From positions 1 to 13,647 of the forward strand of contig JAAZEI010000206.1 of assembly GCA_012512355.1 (NCBI GenBank): a DNA stretch of 13,647 nt, written 5' to 3'. Below the pieces are notes generated by a model, which searched no databases, was not told the DNA's origin, and was given only the letters and a program-made list of their open reading frames with translations. The stretch is from Clostridiales bacterium. Its GTDB lineage: Bacteria > Bacillota > Clostridia > Christensenellales > Aristaeellaceae. Below are positions 6,289-13,647 of this stretch, in pieces (position 1 is the stretch's first letter; every line of letters starts with the position of its first letter). Both the position numbers and the translations under genes were made by a program.

Positions 6289-7122
6289 TTGGCAGCTTAT
6301 CACGAGGAGGTGGATCATGGCATTACCACTTCCTACCGAAAAACCATCTGGCGATATTTTGTTTGCGCTGTTAAGGAATATGGACTGATAAATCCTGGGG
6401 ATCGGGTCGCTGTTTGCGTATCCGGTGGCAAGGATTCATTTTTATTGGCTAAATGCATGCAGCTATTGCAAAAACACGGCTCTATCCCTTTTGAGTTATT
6501 CTTCCTCAGCATGGATCCGGGTTTTTCCATCGAAAAACGCACAAGCCTGGAGGAAACAGCCAAAGCGCTCTGCATCCCCATTCATATTTTTGAGACCGAT
6601 ATTTTCACCAGCATAGAAGCGGCTAAAAACTCGCCTTGTCATGTTTGCGCTTCCATGCGACGGGGTCATTTGTACAAACAGGCCCAGATGCTTGGCTGCA
6701 ACAAAATTGCACTGGGGCACCATTATGATGATGTGATTGAAACAACCATGCTGAGCATCCTCTATGGAGGAGAATTCAAAACCATGATGCCCAAACTTCG
6801 CAGCCGTAATTTTGATGGCATGCAGCTCATTCGTCCCCTTTATTTGGTGAGAGAAGAGCAGGTTAAGAGCTTTACCGCGCGTTATCATATCCCAGTCATG
6901 AGCTGTGCCTGCAGAATAACCCAAAGTGAAGACGGCGGGAAACGCAAAAAAGTAAAAGAACTGATTAAAGACCTGAAGAAAAGCAATCCAAACGTAGAAA
7001 GCTGCATTTTTTCATCAGCACAAAAAGTCAGTCTTGGGGCAGTGCTTGGATGGCGACAGCGTGATGAAGGACCTTTTACCTCATTTATAGATGTTTATGA
7101 CAATCAAACGGGTACCATATAA
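6289..7122 (+). CDS. ttcA: TtcA/Ctu1-like PP-loop ATPase, probable tRNA thiolation enzyme
   Basis: The TtcA/TtuA/Ctu1 family adenylates a base in tRNA and replaces oxygen with sulfur, often using a [4Fe-4S] cluster; TtcA makes 2-thiocytidine at position 32. This 277-residue protein has the PP-loop VCVSGGKDSFLLA (42-54, SGGKDS 45-50). It also has the cysteine pair SPCHVCASMRRGHLY (C117, C120), KIALGHHYDDVIETT (139-153) and a later pair C206/C208. The TtcA counterpart of the later pair is CxxC-like, so the CAC spacing is unusual; one of these is probably the third cluster ligand. The start is TTG, chosen because GGGAGG (6277-6282) sits six bases before it. Which base it thiolates cannot be read here. 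It stands alone between the prs unit and degV. Confidence 0.85.
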   Translation: MAAYHEEVDHGITTSYRKTIWRYFVCAVKEYGLINPGDRVAVCVSGGKDSFLLAKCMQLLQKHGSIPFELFFLSMDPGFSIEKRTSLEETAKALCIPIHIFETDIFTSIEAAKNSPCHVCASMRRGHLYKQAQMLGCNKIALGHHYDDVIETTMLSILYGGEFKTMMPKLRSRNFDGMQLIRPLYLVREEQVKSFTARYHIPVMSCACRITQSEDGGKRKKVKELIKDLKKSNPNVESCIFSSAQKVSLGAVLGWRQRDEGPFTSFIDVYDNQTGTI

Positions 7123-7133
7123 TTTGAATTTGC

Positions 7134-7162
7134 TTGACACACCCCGACTTACAAAGTAAAAT
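7134..7162 (+). promoter_or_regulatory. Strong sigma-A-type promoter of degV
   Basis: A perfect TTGACA (7134-7139) and TAAAAT (7157-7162) are separated by exactly 17 bases, 26 bases before the degV start. No terminator separates degV from rho, so this promoter may also drive rho and galM. Confidence 0.85.
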
Positions 7163-7188
7163 GAGTTTAGTTTATCGAGGAGGACATA

Positions 7189-8052
7189 ATGAATCAAAAT
7201 AAAATAGCCGTCATGGTAGATTCTTGCACAGATGTGTCAGAAGAACTACTAAAAGAGATGGGTATTTACTCCGTTCCAATTATTATTATTTACAAAGACG
7301 GAGAATACAGGGATAAGATCGATATTTCTTCACAGGAAGTTTATGATCGTCTGCCGCTTGAAACCCCGCGTACGTCACTTCCCAGCGGGGAATCAATTTC
7401 CAATGCCTTTAACCAAATAAAGCAAGACGGTTATGAGAAACTCATTATTGTCAGTATTTCCAGCGCTTTATCAGGTACATATAACATGATGAATATCATG
7501 GCAGATGAATTTACAGATCTTGAGATTAAGGTGATTGACACAAAGTCAATCAGCTATGGCGCCGGTTCGCAGGCTGTATTGGCGGCAAAACTCGCCCAGG
7601 AGGGGATGGGCTTTGAAGAAATCATCCAAAAAGTTCAGAACAGTATCATCGATTCAAAGATCTATTTTTGTTTATCCACCCTCGAATATCTAGCAAGAGG
7701 CGGCCGCATTGGCAAAGTATCTGCAGTTCTGGGTTCTTTGCTGAAGATTAAGCCCATTATTACCTGCAATGATGAAGGGGCATACACCATCGCAGCCAAG
7801 GTCAGAGGCCGCGCGCAAGCCATCGCTGAGACGGTTAATTTTGCTGTTCGTGAGGCTGGCAAGCATGTTGCCTGCAACATAGCTGTCATAGAAGGCAATG
7901 CCAAAGAGGAAGCGGCGCGTGTGCTTGAAGAAGTGAAACGCAGAATTCCCAACTGCAAATCCTTTCAGGAACAAACTGTTGGTCCTGCGCTGGTCGTTCA
8001 TACCGGACCCGGTTTATTGGGTATAAATGTACAAGCCTTGACGATTGCATAA
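7189..8052 (+). CDS. DegV family (FakB-like) fatty acid-binding protein
   Basis: DegV proteins are cytoplasmic two-domain proteins that hold a fatty acid. FakB members present it to the kinase FakA for phosphorylation and use in membrane lipid synthesis. The full family length is present (287 residues). Landmarks are VDSCTDVS (10-17), RTSLPSGES (61-69), the conserved SISSALSGTYN (89-99), STLEYLARGGRIG (163-175) and the C-terminal HTGPGLLG (271-278). GAGGAGG (7177-7183) is five bases before the ATG. No fakA-like gene is in the window, so a kinase partner would be elsewhere. Fatty acid preference cannot be judged from sequence. It is preceded by a near-consensus promoter, and no terminator follows before rho. 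Confidence 0.95.
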   Translation: MNQNKIAVMVDSCTDVSEELLKEMGIYSVPIIIIYKDGEYRDKIDISSQEVYDRLPLETPRTSLPSGESISNAFNQIKQDGYEKLIIVSISSALSGTYNMMNIMADEFTDLEIKVIDTKSISYGAGSQAVLAAKLAQEGMGFEEIIQKVQNSIIDSKIYFCLSTLEYLARGGRIGKVSAVLGSLLKIKPIITCNDEGAYTIAAKVRGRAQAIAETVNFAVREAGKHVACNIAVIEGNAKEEAARVLEEVKRRIPNCKSFQEQTVGPALVVHTGPGLLGINVQALTIA

Positions 8053-8136
8053 AATAACAGATAGTCCAATTCATAAAAAAACAATATTGATCCACCACTC
8101 ATTTATCTCATCAACACTCTTCTTGGAGGAATATTC

Positions 8137-10152
8137 ATGCTAAATCCATCAGAGCTTTCGAGCGCAACCATTGCTGAGTTGCGCCAGTTCGCTAAAGAAC
8201 GTCAAATAACCCTTGGAAGTCTTCGCACTAAATCAGATATCCTGCAGCGGATCGAGCAATCGCTTATTGATCAGCTGAGCGCTGCGGGGATGTCTGTTAC
8301 AGATGCCCAACCTGAAGAAGAAACATCAAAATCAGAAAAACCTCAAGCGTCCCAACCTTCCACAGCATCAGCGAAGGAGCGGCGTGCGATGATTATTACG
8401 GATGATCCGGATGATTCTCCTCCCGCTCATTCACCAGTTCAGCGCCCACAGCCGGCTCATAAAACGTCTTCGCCTACTTTAAAGCCAAGCAGCACAACAT
8501 CAACCGGCAAAAACAAGCCTGTTTTCAATCTCTCAGGCGCAAGAGCGTGGCACAACCCTCAGCCCTATACGTCCGCGCAGGCGGCTCCTAACAAATATGC
8601 TCCTTTAACATCAAATCTACAAACTTATCCATCTTCGGGCGGGGATAGCTTCACCAACACCATGCAGACGCGTCCTGTACCCACTCGCGTTGCCCGGTTT
8701 GGGCCTGATGCTGCGCAGCAGCCTAAAGAAGCACCCGCTGTTCAAAGCCCTGTCACCAATATCCCACCTGGATACCGTCCTTCAGCTTTTGCGAAGCCGG
8801 GCGCTGTTATGTACCCTCAAGCGCTGCAAGCTCAGGCACAAAGACCGGCGAACATCGCATCTGCTTACCGCAGACAGCAAGGTGAGTTTCTCCCAGCTCC
8901 TCCCGAGGCACCTGCGGACAAGGCGTATCTGCCTTCTGCTGCGCCTGTGGAGCCCGATGCGCGGGAATTGGGCGTCAATTCTGCCGTCCCGGAGCTTCTG
9001 GCTACGGGCGACTGCGGAGATGGTGCGGGCGTGCTGGATATCCATTCGGATGGCTACGGTTTTATTCGCGCAGGCAATTTTCTGCCCGGTAAAAATGATG
9101 TTTATGTATCTAATGCCCAGATTCGCAGATTTTCCCTTAGAAATGGCGATTATTTGGAGGGCAAAACACGGCCTCAAAGAGACAGTGATCGCTATGCGGC
9201 CATGCTGTATATTACCAGCATCAATGGGCAGGACCCGGAAGAAGCCAAAAACAGGCGTGACTTTGATGAACTGACGCCTTATTATCCCGTCAAAAGAATT
9301 CAATTATCCAGCGCAAAGCAGCCTGACCCGGTGCTGCGCTTTATAGATTTATTTGTGCCTATCGGATATGGCCAGCGTGCCTTGATTGTTGCTCCTCCAA
9401 AAGCCGGGAAAACCACCATCCTCAAAAAAATCGCGCTGTCGATTATTCATCAGCATCCTGAGATTCATCTGATGACCTTGTTGGTGGATGAGCGACCTGA
9501 AGAAGTAACCGATATTAAGGAAACCGTAGGCGGCGATGTATTTTATTCAACCTTTGACGAACCTGCGGAGAGTCATGCGCGGGTCAGTGAGCTTGTCAGC
9601 GAACGCGCCATGCGTCTTGTCGAGCAGGGCAAAGATGTTGTGATACTCATGGATAGCCTCACCAGGCTTTCCAGAGCTTATAATACCCTGGCACCCAGCA
9701 CTGCCCGCATTATGTCTGGAGGCGTCGCAGCGGGGGCGCTTAATAAGCCCAAACGGTTCTTTGGCGCTGCCAGAAACTTAAAAGAGGGCGGGTCACTGAC
9801 CATTATCGCCACTGCCATTGTTGAAACAGGCAGCCGCATGGATGATATGATTTATGAAGAGTTTAAAGGGACGGGCAACATGGAATTGACGCTCGACCGA
9901 AGCTTGCAGGAACAGCGGATATTCCCGGCCGTCAGCATCATTAAATCCGGCACGCGCCACGACGAGCTTTTGCTGAATAAAGACGAAGAAGCTGTCGCAG
10001 TCCGCGTCAGGCGTATGCTTGCCGGCTCCAGCGAACAGGAAGGCATATCACTGGTCCTGTCGATGATGGAAAAGACAAACGATAATGACGATTTTGTCGC
10101 CCGTTTTGACCAATGGGCATCCATGATGAATACAAGAGGGCAAAGATCATGA
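8137..10152 (+). CDS. rho: Transcription termination factor Rho with a long disordered N-terminal insert
   Basis: Rho is a hexameric RNA-dependent ATPase/translocase that terminates transcription. At 671 residues it is far longer than E. coli Rho (419). Residues 1-46 form the Rho N-terminal helical domain (SAP-like). About 50-285 is low-complexity, rich in P, A, S, Q and T, and probably disordered. The cold-shock-like RNA-binding domain follows (about 286-362; [34 protein letters not shown]). The motor domain comes next: Walker [11 protein letters not shown] (418-427), [10 protein letters not shown] (450-459), Walker [17 protein letters not shown] (501-516), and the Q/R-loop region through [13 protein letters not shown] and [10 protein letters not shown]. 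All core motifs are intact, so it should be active. The ATG follows GGAGGA by six bases. It lies 84 bases after degV and overlaps galM by 4 bp. Confidence 0.98.
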   Translation: MLNPSELSSATIAELRQFAKERQITLGSLRTKSDILQRIEQSLIDQLSAAGMSVTDAQPEEETSKSEKPQASQPSTASAKERRAMIITDDPDDSPPAHSPVQRPQPAHKTSSPTLKPSSTTSTGKNKPVFNLSGARAWHNPQPYTSAQAAPNKYAPLTSNLQTYPSSGGDSFTNTMQTRPVPTRVARFGPDAAQQPKEAPAVQSPVTNIPPGYRPSAFAKPGAVMYPQALQAQAQRPANIASAYRRQQGEFLPAPPEAPADKAYLPSAAPVEPDARELGVNSAVPELLATGDCGDGAGVLDIHSDGYGFIRAGNFLPGKNDVYVSNAQIRRFSLRNGDYLEGKTRPQRDSDRYAAMLYITSINGQDPEEAKNRRDFDELTPYYPVKRIQLSSAKQPDPVLRFIDLFVPIGYGQRALIVAPPKAGKTTILKKIALSIIHQHPEIHLMTLLVDERPEEVTDIKETVGGDVFYSTFDEPAESHARVSELVSERAMRLVEQGKDVVILMDSLTRLSRAYNTLAPSTARIMSGGVAAGALNKPKRFFGAARNLKEGGSLTIIATAIVETGSRMDDMIYEEFKGTGNMELTLDRSLQEQRIFPAVSIIKSGTRHDELLLNKDEEAVAVRVRRMLAGSSEQEGISLVLSMMEKTNDNDDFVARFDQWASMMNTRGQRS

Positions 10153-11183
10153 GCATCACCATCACGCCATTTGGACAAACACCCCAAGGGGAGCGGGCTG
10201 ATCTGATTACGGTCACCAACAAAAAAGGGGAGAGCGCCAGCTTTACCAATTTTGGAGCCCACATTGTCTCTATCAAGGTACAGGATAAATTTGGAAACCT
10301 TGGAGAGGTTTGTTTGGGGCAGGATGATGCGGCACAATATGCGCGCAGCGATATCGGGTATATGGGCGGTACGATTGGCCGATATGGCAATCGCATTGCA
10401 GGAGCACAATTTGAACTAAATGGCAAGGTCTATCATCTTTACGCCAATGATGGCGCCAATACCTTGCATGGCGGCCAGTTTGGTTTTGATCAAAAGCTGT
10501 GGGAGTATGAACTGTCTGATAACAGCATTCTGATGTATTATACTTCTCCCGACATGGAGGAAGGATTTCCGGGCGAACTCAAAGTTCAGGTTCGGTTTCA
10601 TTTTGACGAAGAGTCCCAGCTGAGCATCGATTATGAGGCCATCAGCGATCAGGATACACAGGTTAACCTAACCAACCATGCCTATTTTAATCTGGGTCAT
10701 GGTGAGGATATACTCAATCACACACTCCAAATCGACGCAGATGACTTTGTTGAGGTAGATGATGACTTGATCCCCACGGGAGAGCTTCAGCCTGTGGAGG
10801 GCACAGTCTATGATCTCAGGCAGCCTGTCTTGCTGGGAGAGGCCTTGAAGCGCCGGGATCATGACATGTTTTTATCTGCCAAAGGATTCGATGCAGCCTT
10901 TGTGCTCAATGAGAAAGAATTTCACCAAGCAGCTGTTTTGCAGGCACCGGATACCGGGAGGTCTATGAAGGTTTGGACTGATCAGCCGGGTGTCCAGTGC
11001 TATAGCGGACAAGGGCTTAACTGTTCTGGCCATGACGGCATCATGTATGGGCCTTATGCAGGAATTGCGCTTGAAACGCAGCAGCATCCTGATACGCTTC
11101 ATCATCCGACCTTTGGTAGCACTTTGCTCAAAGCCGGCGATCTGTACAAAACAAAGACAGTTTACGCGTTTTCGGCGCAATAA
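10149..11183 (+). CDS. galM: Aldose 1-epimerase (galactose mutarotase)
   Basis: The enzyme interconverts alpha and beta anomers of aldoses such as glucose and galactose in the cytoplasm. The 344-residue length is typical. Family landmarks are GRYGNRI (77-83), NTLHGG with H107 (104-109), LTNHAYFNL with the catalytic acid H177 (174-182), GFDAAF with D248 (246-251), and ALETQQHPDTLHHPTF with the catalytic base E309 (307-322). I chose the ATG at 10149, which overlaps the rho stop in ATGA and has AGAGGG at 10135-10140; an earlier in-frame ATG at 10113 lies deeper in rho and has no better site. No other sugar gene is nearby, so its substrate context is unknown. A bidirectional terminator follows. 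Confidence 0.95.
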   Translation: MSITITPFGQTPQGERADLITVTNKKGESASFTNFGAHIVSIKVQDKFGNLGEVCLGQDDAAQYARSDIGYMGGTIGRYGNRIAGAQFELNGKVYHLYANDGANTLHGGQFGFDQKLWEYELSDNSILMYYTSPDMEEGFPGELKVQVRFHFDEESQLSIDYEAISDQDTQVNLTNHAYFNLGHGEDILNHTLQIDADDFVEVDDDLIPTGELQPVEGTVYDLRQPVLLGEALKRRDHDMFLSAKGFDAAFVLNEKEFHQAAVLQAPDTGRSMKVWTDQPGVQCYSGQGLNCSGHDGIMYGPYAGIALETQQHPDTLHHPTFGSTLLKAGDLYKTKTVYAFSAQ

Positions 11184-11194
11184 AAATACGAATT

Positions 11195-11230
11195 AAAACA
11201 GCCCTGCTTCCTTTGAAACAGGGCTGTTTT
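11195..11230. terminator. Bidirectional terminator between galM and glnN
   Basis: AAAACAGCCCTG (11195-11206) pairs exactly with CAGGGCTGTTTT (11219-11230). The A run on one side and T run on the other give a U tail on both strands. It lies 11 bases after the galM stop and 10 bases beyond the end of the leftward glnN, serving both convergent genes. Confidence 0.92.
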
Positions 11231-11240
11231 ATATTGATTC

Positions 11241-13325
11241 TTAAGTGCTGCTCAGCAAATCTTCATAGATTGGGAAAGGCCATAAATCTCTGGCCACTAT
11301 TTTTTCAGGGATGTCGCAGCTTTGCCGAAGTTGGGCCATTGAAGGGATCAGGATATCCCGGCAATAATTCGCGCAGGCAATTCTTCCTTCATCCAGAGGA
11401 ACGTTTGAAAGGGATTTATCCAAATCATCACAGGCTGAAAAAGCGTTTTTCGTCAGCTGGTTGAGGGTTGATAAAGTGCCTGCTTCCGCAATCGGCTCCT
11501 GGGGCAGCAAGGCCTGCTTAAGAGCAGCAGACTCGCCCAGCAGTTTCGAATATCGCACAATAGCCGGGATAATCTCCTGCCGGGCCATATCAAGCATGGT
11601 TTTTGCCTCGATGCTGATGATTTTACAGTAGTTCTCTCCCAATACATCCTGGCGGCTGTATATTTCCGTTTCGCAGTATACTTTTTGACGAGCATATAAG
11701 GCGATGTTTTCATCGAGGGTCATATAAGGCAAACAGTCTGCGACAGTCTGCAGGTGAAGCAGCCCTCGTTTTTTAGCTTCCTTGTGCCAATCCTCATGAT
11801 AACTATTGCCATTGAAGATAATTCGCTTGTGCTTTTTGATGGTATTGATAATCAGCTCTTCTCTTGCCAACTGAAAATCCTCTGCCGCTTCAAGGATATC
11901 CGCGAACTGCTGGAGGGCATCGGCCATCGCTGTGTTGAGAACAGTGTTGGTTTCAGCAATCGACATCGAGCTGCCCAGCGCACGAAACTCAAACTTATTG
12001 CCGGTGAAGGCAAAGGGGGAAGTGCGGTTTCGATCTGATATATCCCTTGGTATTTTGGGCAATACATGCACACCGATACTCATATCTGCCACTGTCTCTT
12101 TTACATAGGTGCGGTGGTTTTCCAGCGCATCCAGAATGGCAGTCAATTCATCTCCCAGAAATACAGACAATATGGTCGGCGGCGCTTCATGGCTGCCCAG
12201 TCGGCAGTCATTGGAGGCGCTGGCCACAGATAGCCGAAGCAAATCAGCATGTTCATCCACAGCTTTGAGAATAGCGCATAAAAACAGCAGGAACTGGGCA
12301 TCTTCCGCCGGCGTTAAGCCGGGTTCCATCAGATTGACGCCCTGGTCGGTGGAAAGGCTCCAGTTATTGTGCTTTCCCGAACCGTTAATTCCATCAAAAG
12401 GCTTTTCATGCAGCAGGCATATCATCTCGTGTTTGAGAGCCGTGCGTTTTAATATTTCCATCATCAGCTGGTTATGGTCAGAGGCGATGTTGACGGATTC
12501 GTAGATAGGCGCCAGCTCATGCTGTGCCGGTGCTGATTCATTGTGCTGGGTTTTTGCGGGGATACCAAGCTTCCATAGCTCTTCGTTGAGCTCTCGCATA
12601 AACGCGCTGACACGGGGCGTGATGCTGCCATAGTAGTGATCGCTCAGTTCCTGTCCTTTTTGGGCCTTTGACCCAAAGAGTGTGCGTCCGGTGTATTTTA
12701 AGTCCCGTCGGCGCTCAAAGAGCGATTTGTCTATTAAGAAATATTCCTGTTCTGCGCCAACCCATGCCGTTACCCGCTGCGCTTCATAATTCCCAAATAA
12801 ACGCAAGATGCGCAGAGCCTGCCTGTTGAGTGCATCGGCTGAACGCAGCAAAGGTGTTTTTTTATCGAGTGCCTGCCCGTCATAACTGCAAAATGCTGTC
12901 GGGATGCAAAGTATGTTTTCTTTGATAAATGGATAGCTCGTGGGATCCCAAGCTGTATAACCGCGAGCCTCAAAGGTTGCCCTAAGGCCGCCAGAAGGGA
13001 AAGAAGACGCGTCGGATTCACCCCGTATCAATTCCTTGGCGCCAAACTCCATAATGATGCCGCCTCCGGGTAAAGGGGAGATGAAGCTATCATGCTTCTC
13101 CGCGGTGATGCCAGTCAGCGGCTGAAACCAATGTGTATAATGTGTGCAGCCATGTTCCAGCGCCCAATCCTTCATCGAATTGGCAATGGTGGATGCTACT
13201 TCGGTCGGCAGACGCCTGCCTGTTGCCATTGTTTGCTGCAAAGCCATGTAGGTTTCTTTGGGAAGACGGCTTCGCATGACATCAAAGTTAAATACCAGGC
13301 TGCCATAGATGTCTTGAGGTTTCAT
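11241..13325 (-). CDS. glnN: Type III glutamine synthetase
   Basis: GSIII makes glutamine from glutamate, ammonia and ATP, and forms large dodecamers in the cytoplasm. The 694-residue length fits GSIII (about 700), not the 450-470 of GSI. Landmarks from the ATG at 13325 are GYTAWDPTSYPF (122-133), IPTAFCSYDGQALDKKTPLL (141-160), the metal-site GAEQEYFLID (190-199), HNESAPAQHELAP (261-273), the ATP/substrate region FDGINGSGKHNNWSL (310-324), RLGSHEAPP (375-383), and DRNRTSPFAFTGNKFEFRAL (431-450). It ends with LWPFPIYEDLL (681-691). An upstream in-frame ATG at 13367 would add 14 residues, but GGAAGGAG before 13325 supports the shorter form. It follows a small prepilin-like ORF by seven bases, sharing its ribosome binding site region, and faces galM. 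No regulator site was recognised. Confidence 0.97.
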   Translation of the reverse strand: MKPQDIYGSLVFNFDVMRSRLPKETYMALQQTMATGRRLPTEVASTIANSMKDWALEHGCTHYTHWFQPLTGITAEKHDSFISPLPGGGIIMEFGAKELIRGESDASSFPSGGLRATFEARGYTAWDPTSYPFIKENILCIPTAFCSYDGQALDKKTPLLRSADALNRQALRILRLFGNYEAQRVTAWVGAEQEYFLIDKSLFERRRDLKYTGRTLFGSKAQKGQELSDHYYGSITPRVSAFMRELNEELWKLGIPAKTQHNESAPAQHELAPIYESVNIASDHNQLMMEILKRTALKHEMICLLHEKPFDGINGSGKHNNWSLSTDQGVNLMEPGLTPAEDAQFLLFLCAILKAVDEHADLLRLSVASASNDCRLGSHEAPPTILSVFLGDELTAILDALENHRTYVKETVADMSIGVHVLPKIPRDISDRNRTSPFAFTGNKFEFRALGSSMSIAETNTVLNTAMADALQQFADILEAAEDFQLAREELIINTIKKHKRIIFNGNSYHEDWHKEAKKRGLLHLQTVADCLPYMTLDENIALYARQKVYCETEIYSRQDVLGENYCKIISIEAKTMLDMARQEIIPAIVRYSKLLGESAALKQALLPQEPIAEAGTLSTLNQLTKNAFSACDDLDKSLSNVPLDEGRIACANYCRDILIPSMAQLRQSCDIPEKIVARDLWPFPIYEDLLSST

Positions 13326-13332
13326 TATACAA

Positions 13333-13536
13333 CTACTCCTTCCCATCAAAAGATTCGATGCGGTCATCTGACAATTGTCTTACAGCCAGGCTGCTCATCC
13401 GGCCGGACGCTGCCGTTGCCGCTGTCAGGATGACTGAGCAAAGAACGGCACATACAAGGAATAATAGTAATGCAAAGGAAATCGACGCACCCGTCCGGGA
13501 GCGAAGTTTATTCATTATTCTTTTTTTCATTTTCAC
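13333..13536 (-). CDS. Short prepilin-like membrane peptide, possibly truncated
   Basis: This ORF encodes at most 67 residues. A GTG start at 13536 lies four bases after AAAGGAG, and an ATG at 13530 lies ten bases after it; either is possible. A basic N-terminus with RSRTGASISFALLLFLVCAV and a hydrophobic segment through about residue 43 (ending AATAASGRMSSLA) resembles the N-terminal part of pilin-like or TadE-like secreted proteins found near type IV/tad pilus genes of clostridia. Such proteins are usually much longer, with an extracellular part after the helix. Here the frame ends about 20 residues after it in an ordinary polar tail. I saw no continuation in the other frames before glnN. 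It could be a genuine small peptide or a remnant whose 3' part was lost. Confidence 0.6.
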   Translation of the reverse strand: MKMKKRIMNKLRSRTGASISFALLLFLVCAVLCSVILTAATAASGRMSSLAVRQLSDDRIESFDGKE

Positions 13537-13576
13537 ATCGCTCCTTTCAGACGGGTACGGTCATAGAATCATAATG

Positions 13577-13647
13577 TCACTGGTTGTTAATATTATTAAT
13601 AAGGTTAAGGGTTTTTTGCTGCTTCGCATTCTCGTTTTGGCTATCAT
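13577..13647 (-). CDS. Possible 3' end of a gene entering from the right edge
   Basis: Reading leftward from the window edge, one frame gives 22 polar residues (DSQNENAKQQ...INNINNQ) ending at TGA (13577-13579). Another frame is open from the edge to a stop at 13561-13563 and is more hydrophobic. I slightly prefer the first because it looks like a typical hydrophilic protein tail and leaves room for the ribosome binding site of the prepilin-like ORF. The visible part is too short to identify, and non-coding sequence is also possible. Confidence 0.3.
   Translation of the reverse strand, partial: DSQNENAKQQKTLNLINNINNQ

Noticed and set aside
13326..13367. Longer glnN with 14 extra N-terminal residues
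   Set aside because: The extra part lies over the prepilin-like ORF, and a well-placed GGAAGGAG supports the start at 13325.
1..13647. CRISPR array, transposon, phage or toxin-antitoxin module
   Set aside because: No regularly spaced repeats, transposase or integrase motifs, or recognisable toxin/antitoxin pair were seen on either strand.

Overview
The window looks like ordinary chromosome from a low-to-medium GC, Gram-positive, clostridial-type bacterium (Bacillota, class Clostridia or near it). The evidence is: strong AGGAGG-type ribosome binding sites with some GTG and TTG starts; a T-box riboswitch; the short type-3 prolyl-tRNA synthetase; a type III glutamine synthetase (GlnN); a DegV protein; a TtcA-like PP-loop protein; and a Rho factor with a very long disordered insert. 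I cannot name the genus. There are no tRNA or rRNA genes, CRISPR arrays, insertion sequences or phage genes.

Layout, left to right. At the left edge the first 59 codons of an unidentified gene run leftward out of the window. A 24-bp perfect GC-rich palindrome lies just upstream of its start. A promoter (386-414) then drives a T-box leader (421-628) with a readable proline specifier (CCC), a T-box and a terminator, followed by proS. After a strong terminator comes a separately promoted gene for a secreted 527-residue protein: signal peptide, N-terminal domain, two tandem Ig-like modules and an OB-like C-terminal domain. Next is a tight three-gene unit: a divergent ribose-phosphate pyrophosphokinase (prs), a coiled-coil protein with a C-terminal membrane anchor, and a glycine-rich membrane protein. 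A 248-bp gap with hairpins separates it from a TtcA-like tRNA thiolation gene that starts with TTG. A near-consensus promoter precedes degV, which is followed by rho and then galM; rho and galM overlap by 4 bp. A bidirectional terminator at 11195-11230 closes galM and, from the other side, the leftward glnN. Upstream of glnN on the minus strand are a 67-residue prepilin-like membrane peptide and, at the right edge, what may be the tail of another gene.

Most genes are housekeeping: translation (proS, ttcA-like), nucleotide precursor supply (prs), transcription termination (rho), sugar entry (galM), fatty-acid binding (degV) and nitrogen assimilation (glnN). The least explained parts are the prs-linked pair of membrane proteins, the Ig/OB secreted protein, the long low-complexity part of Rho, the edge palindrome, and the short prepilin-like ORF abutting glnN. 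I did not find convincing evidence of a wholly new multi-gene system. The prs trio is the best candidate for an undescribed functional unit.
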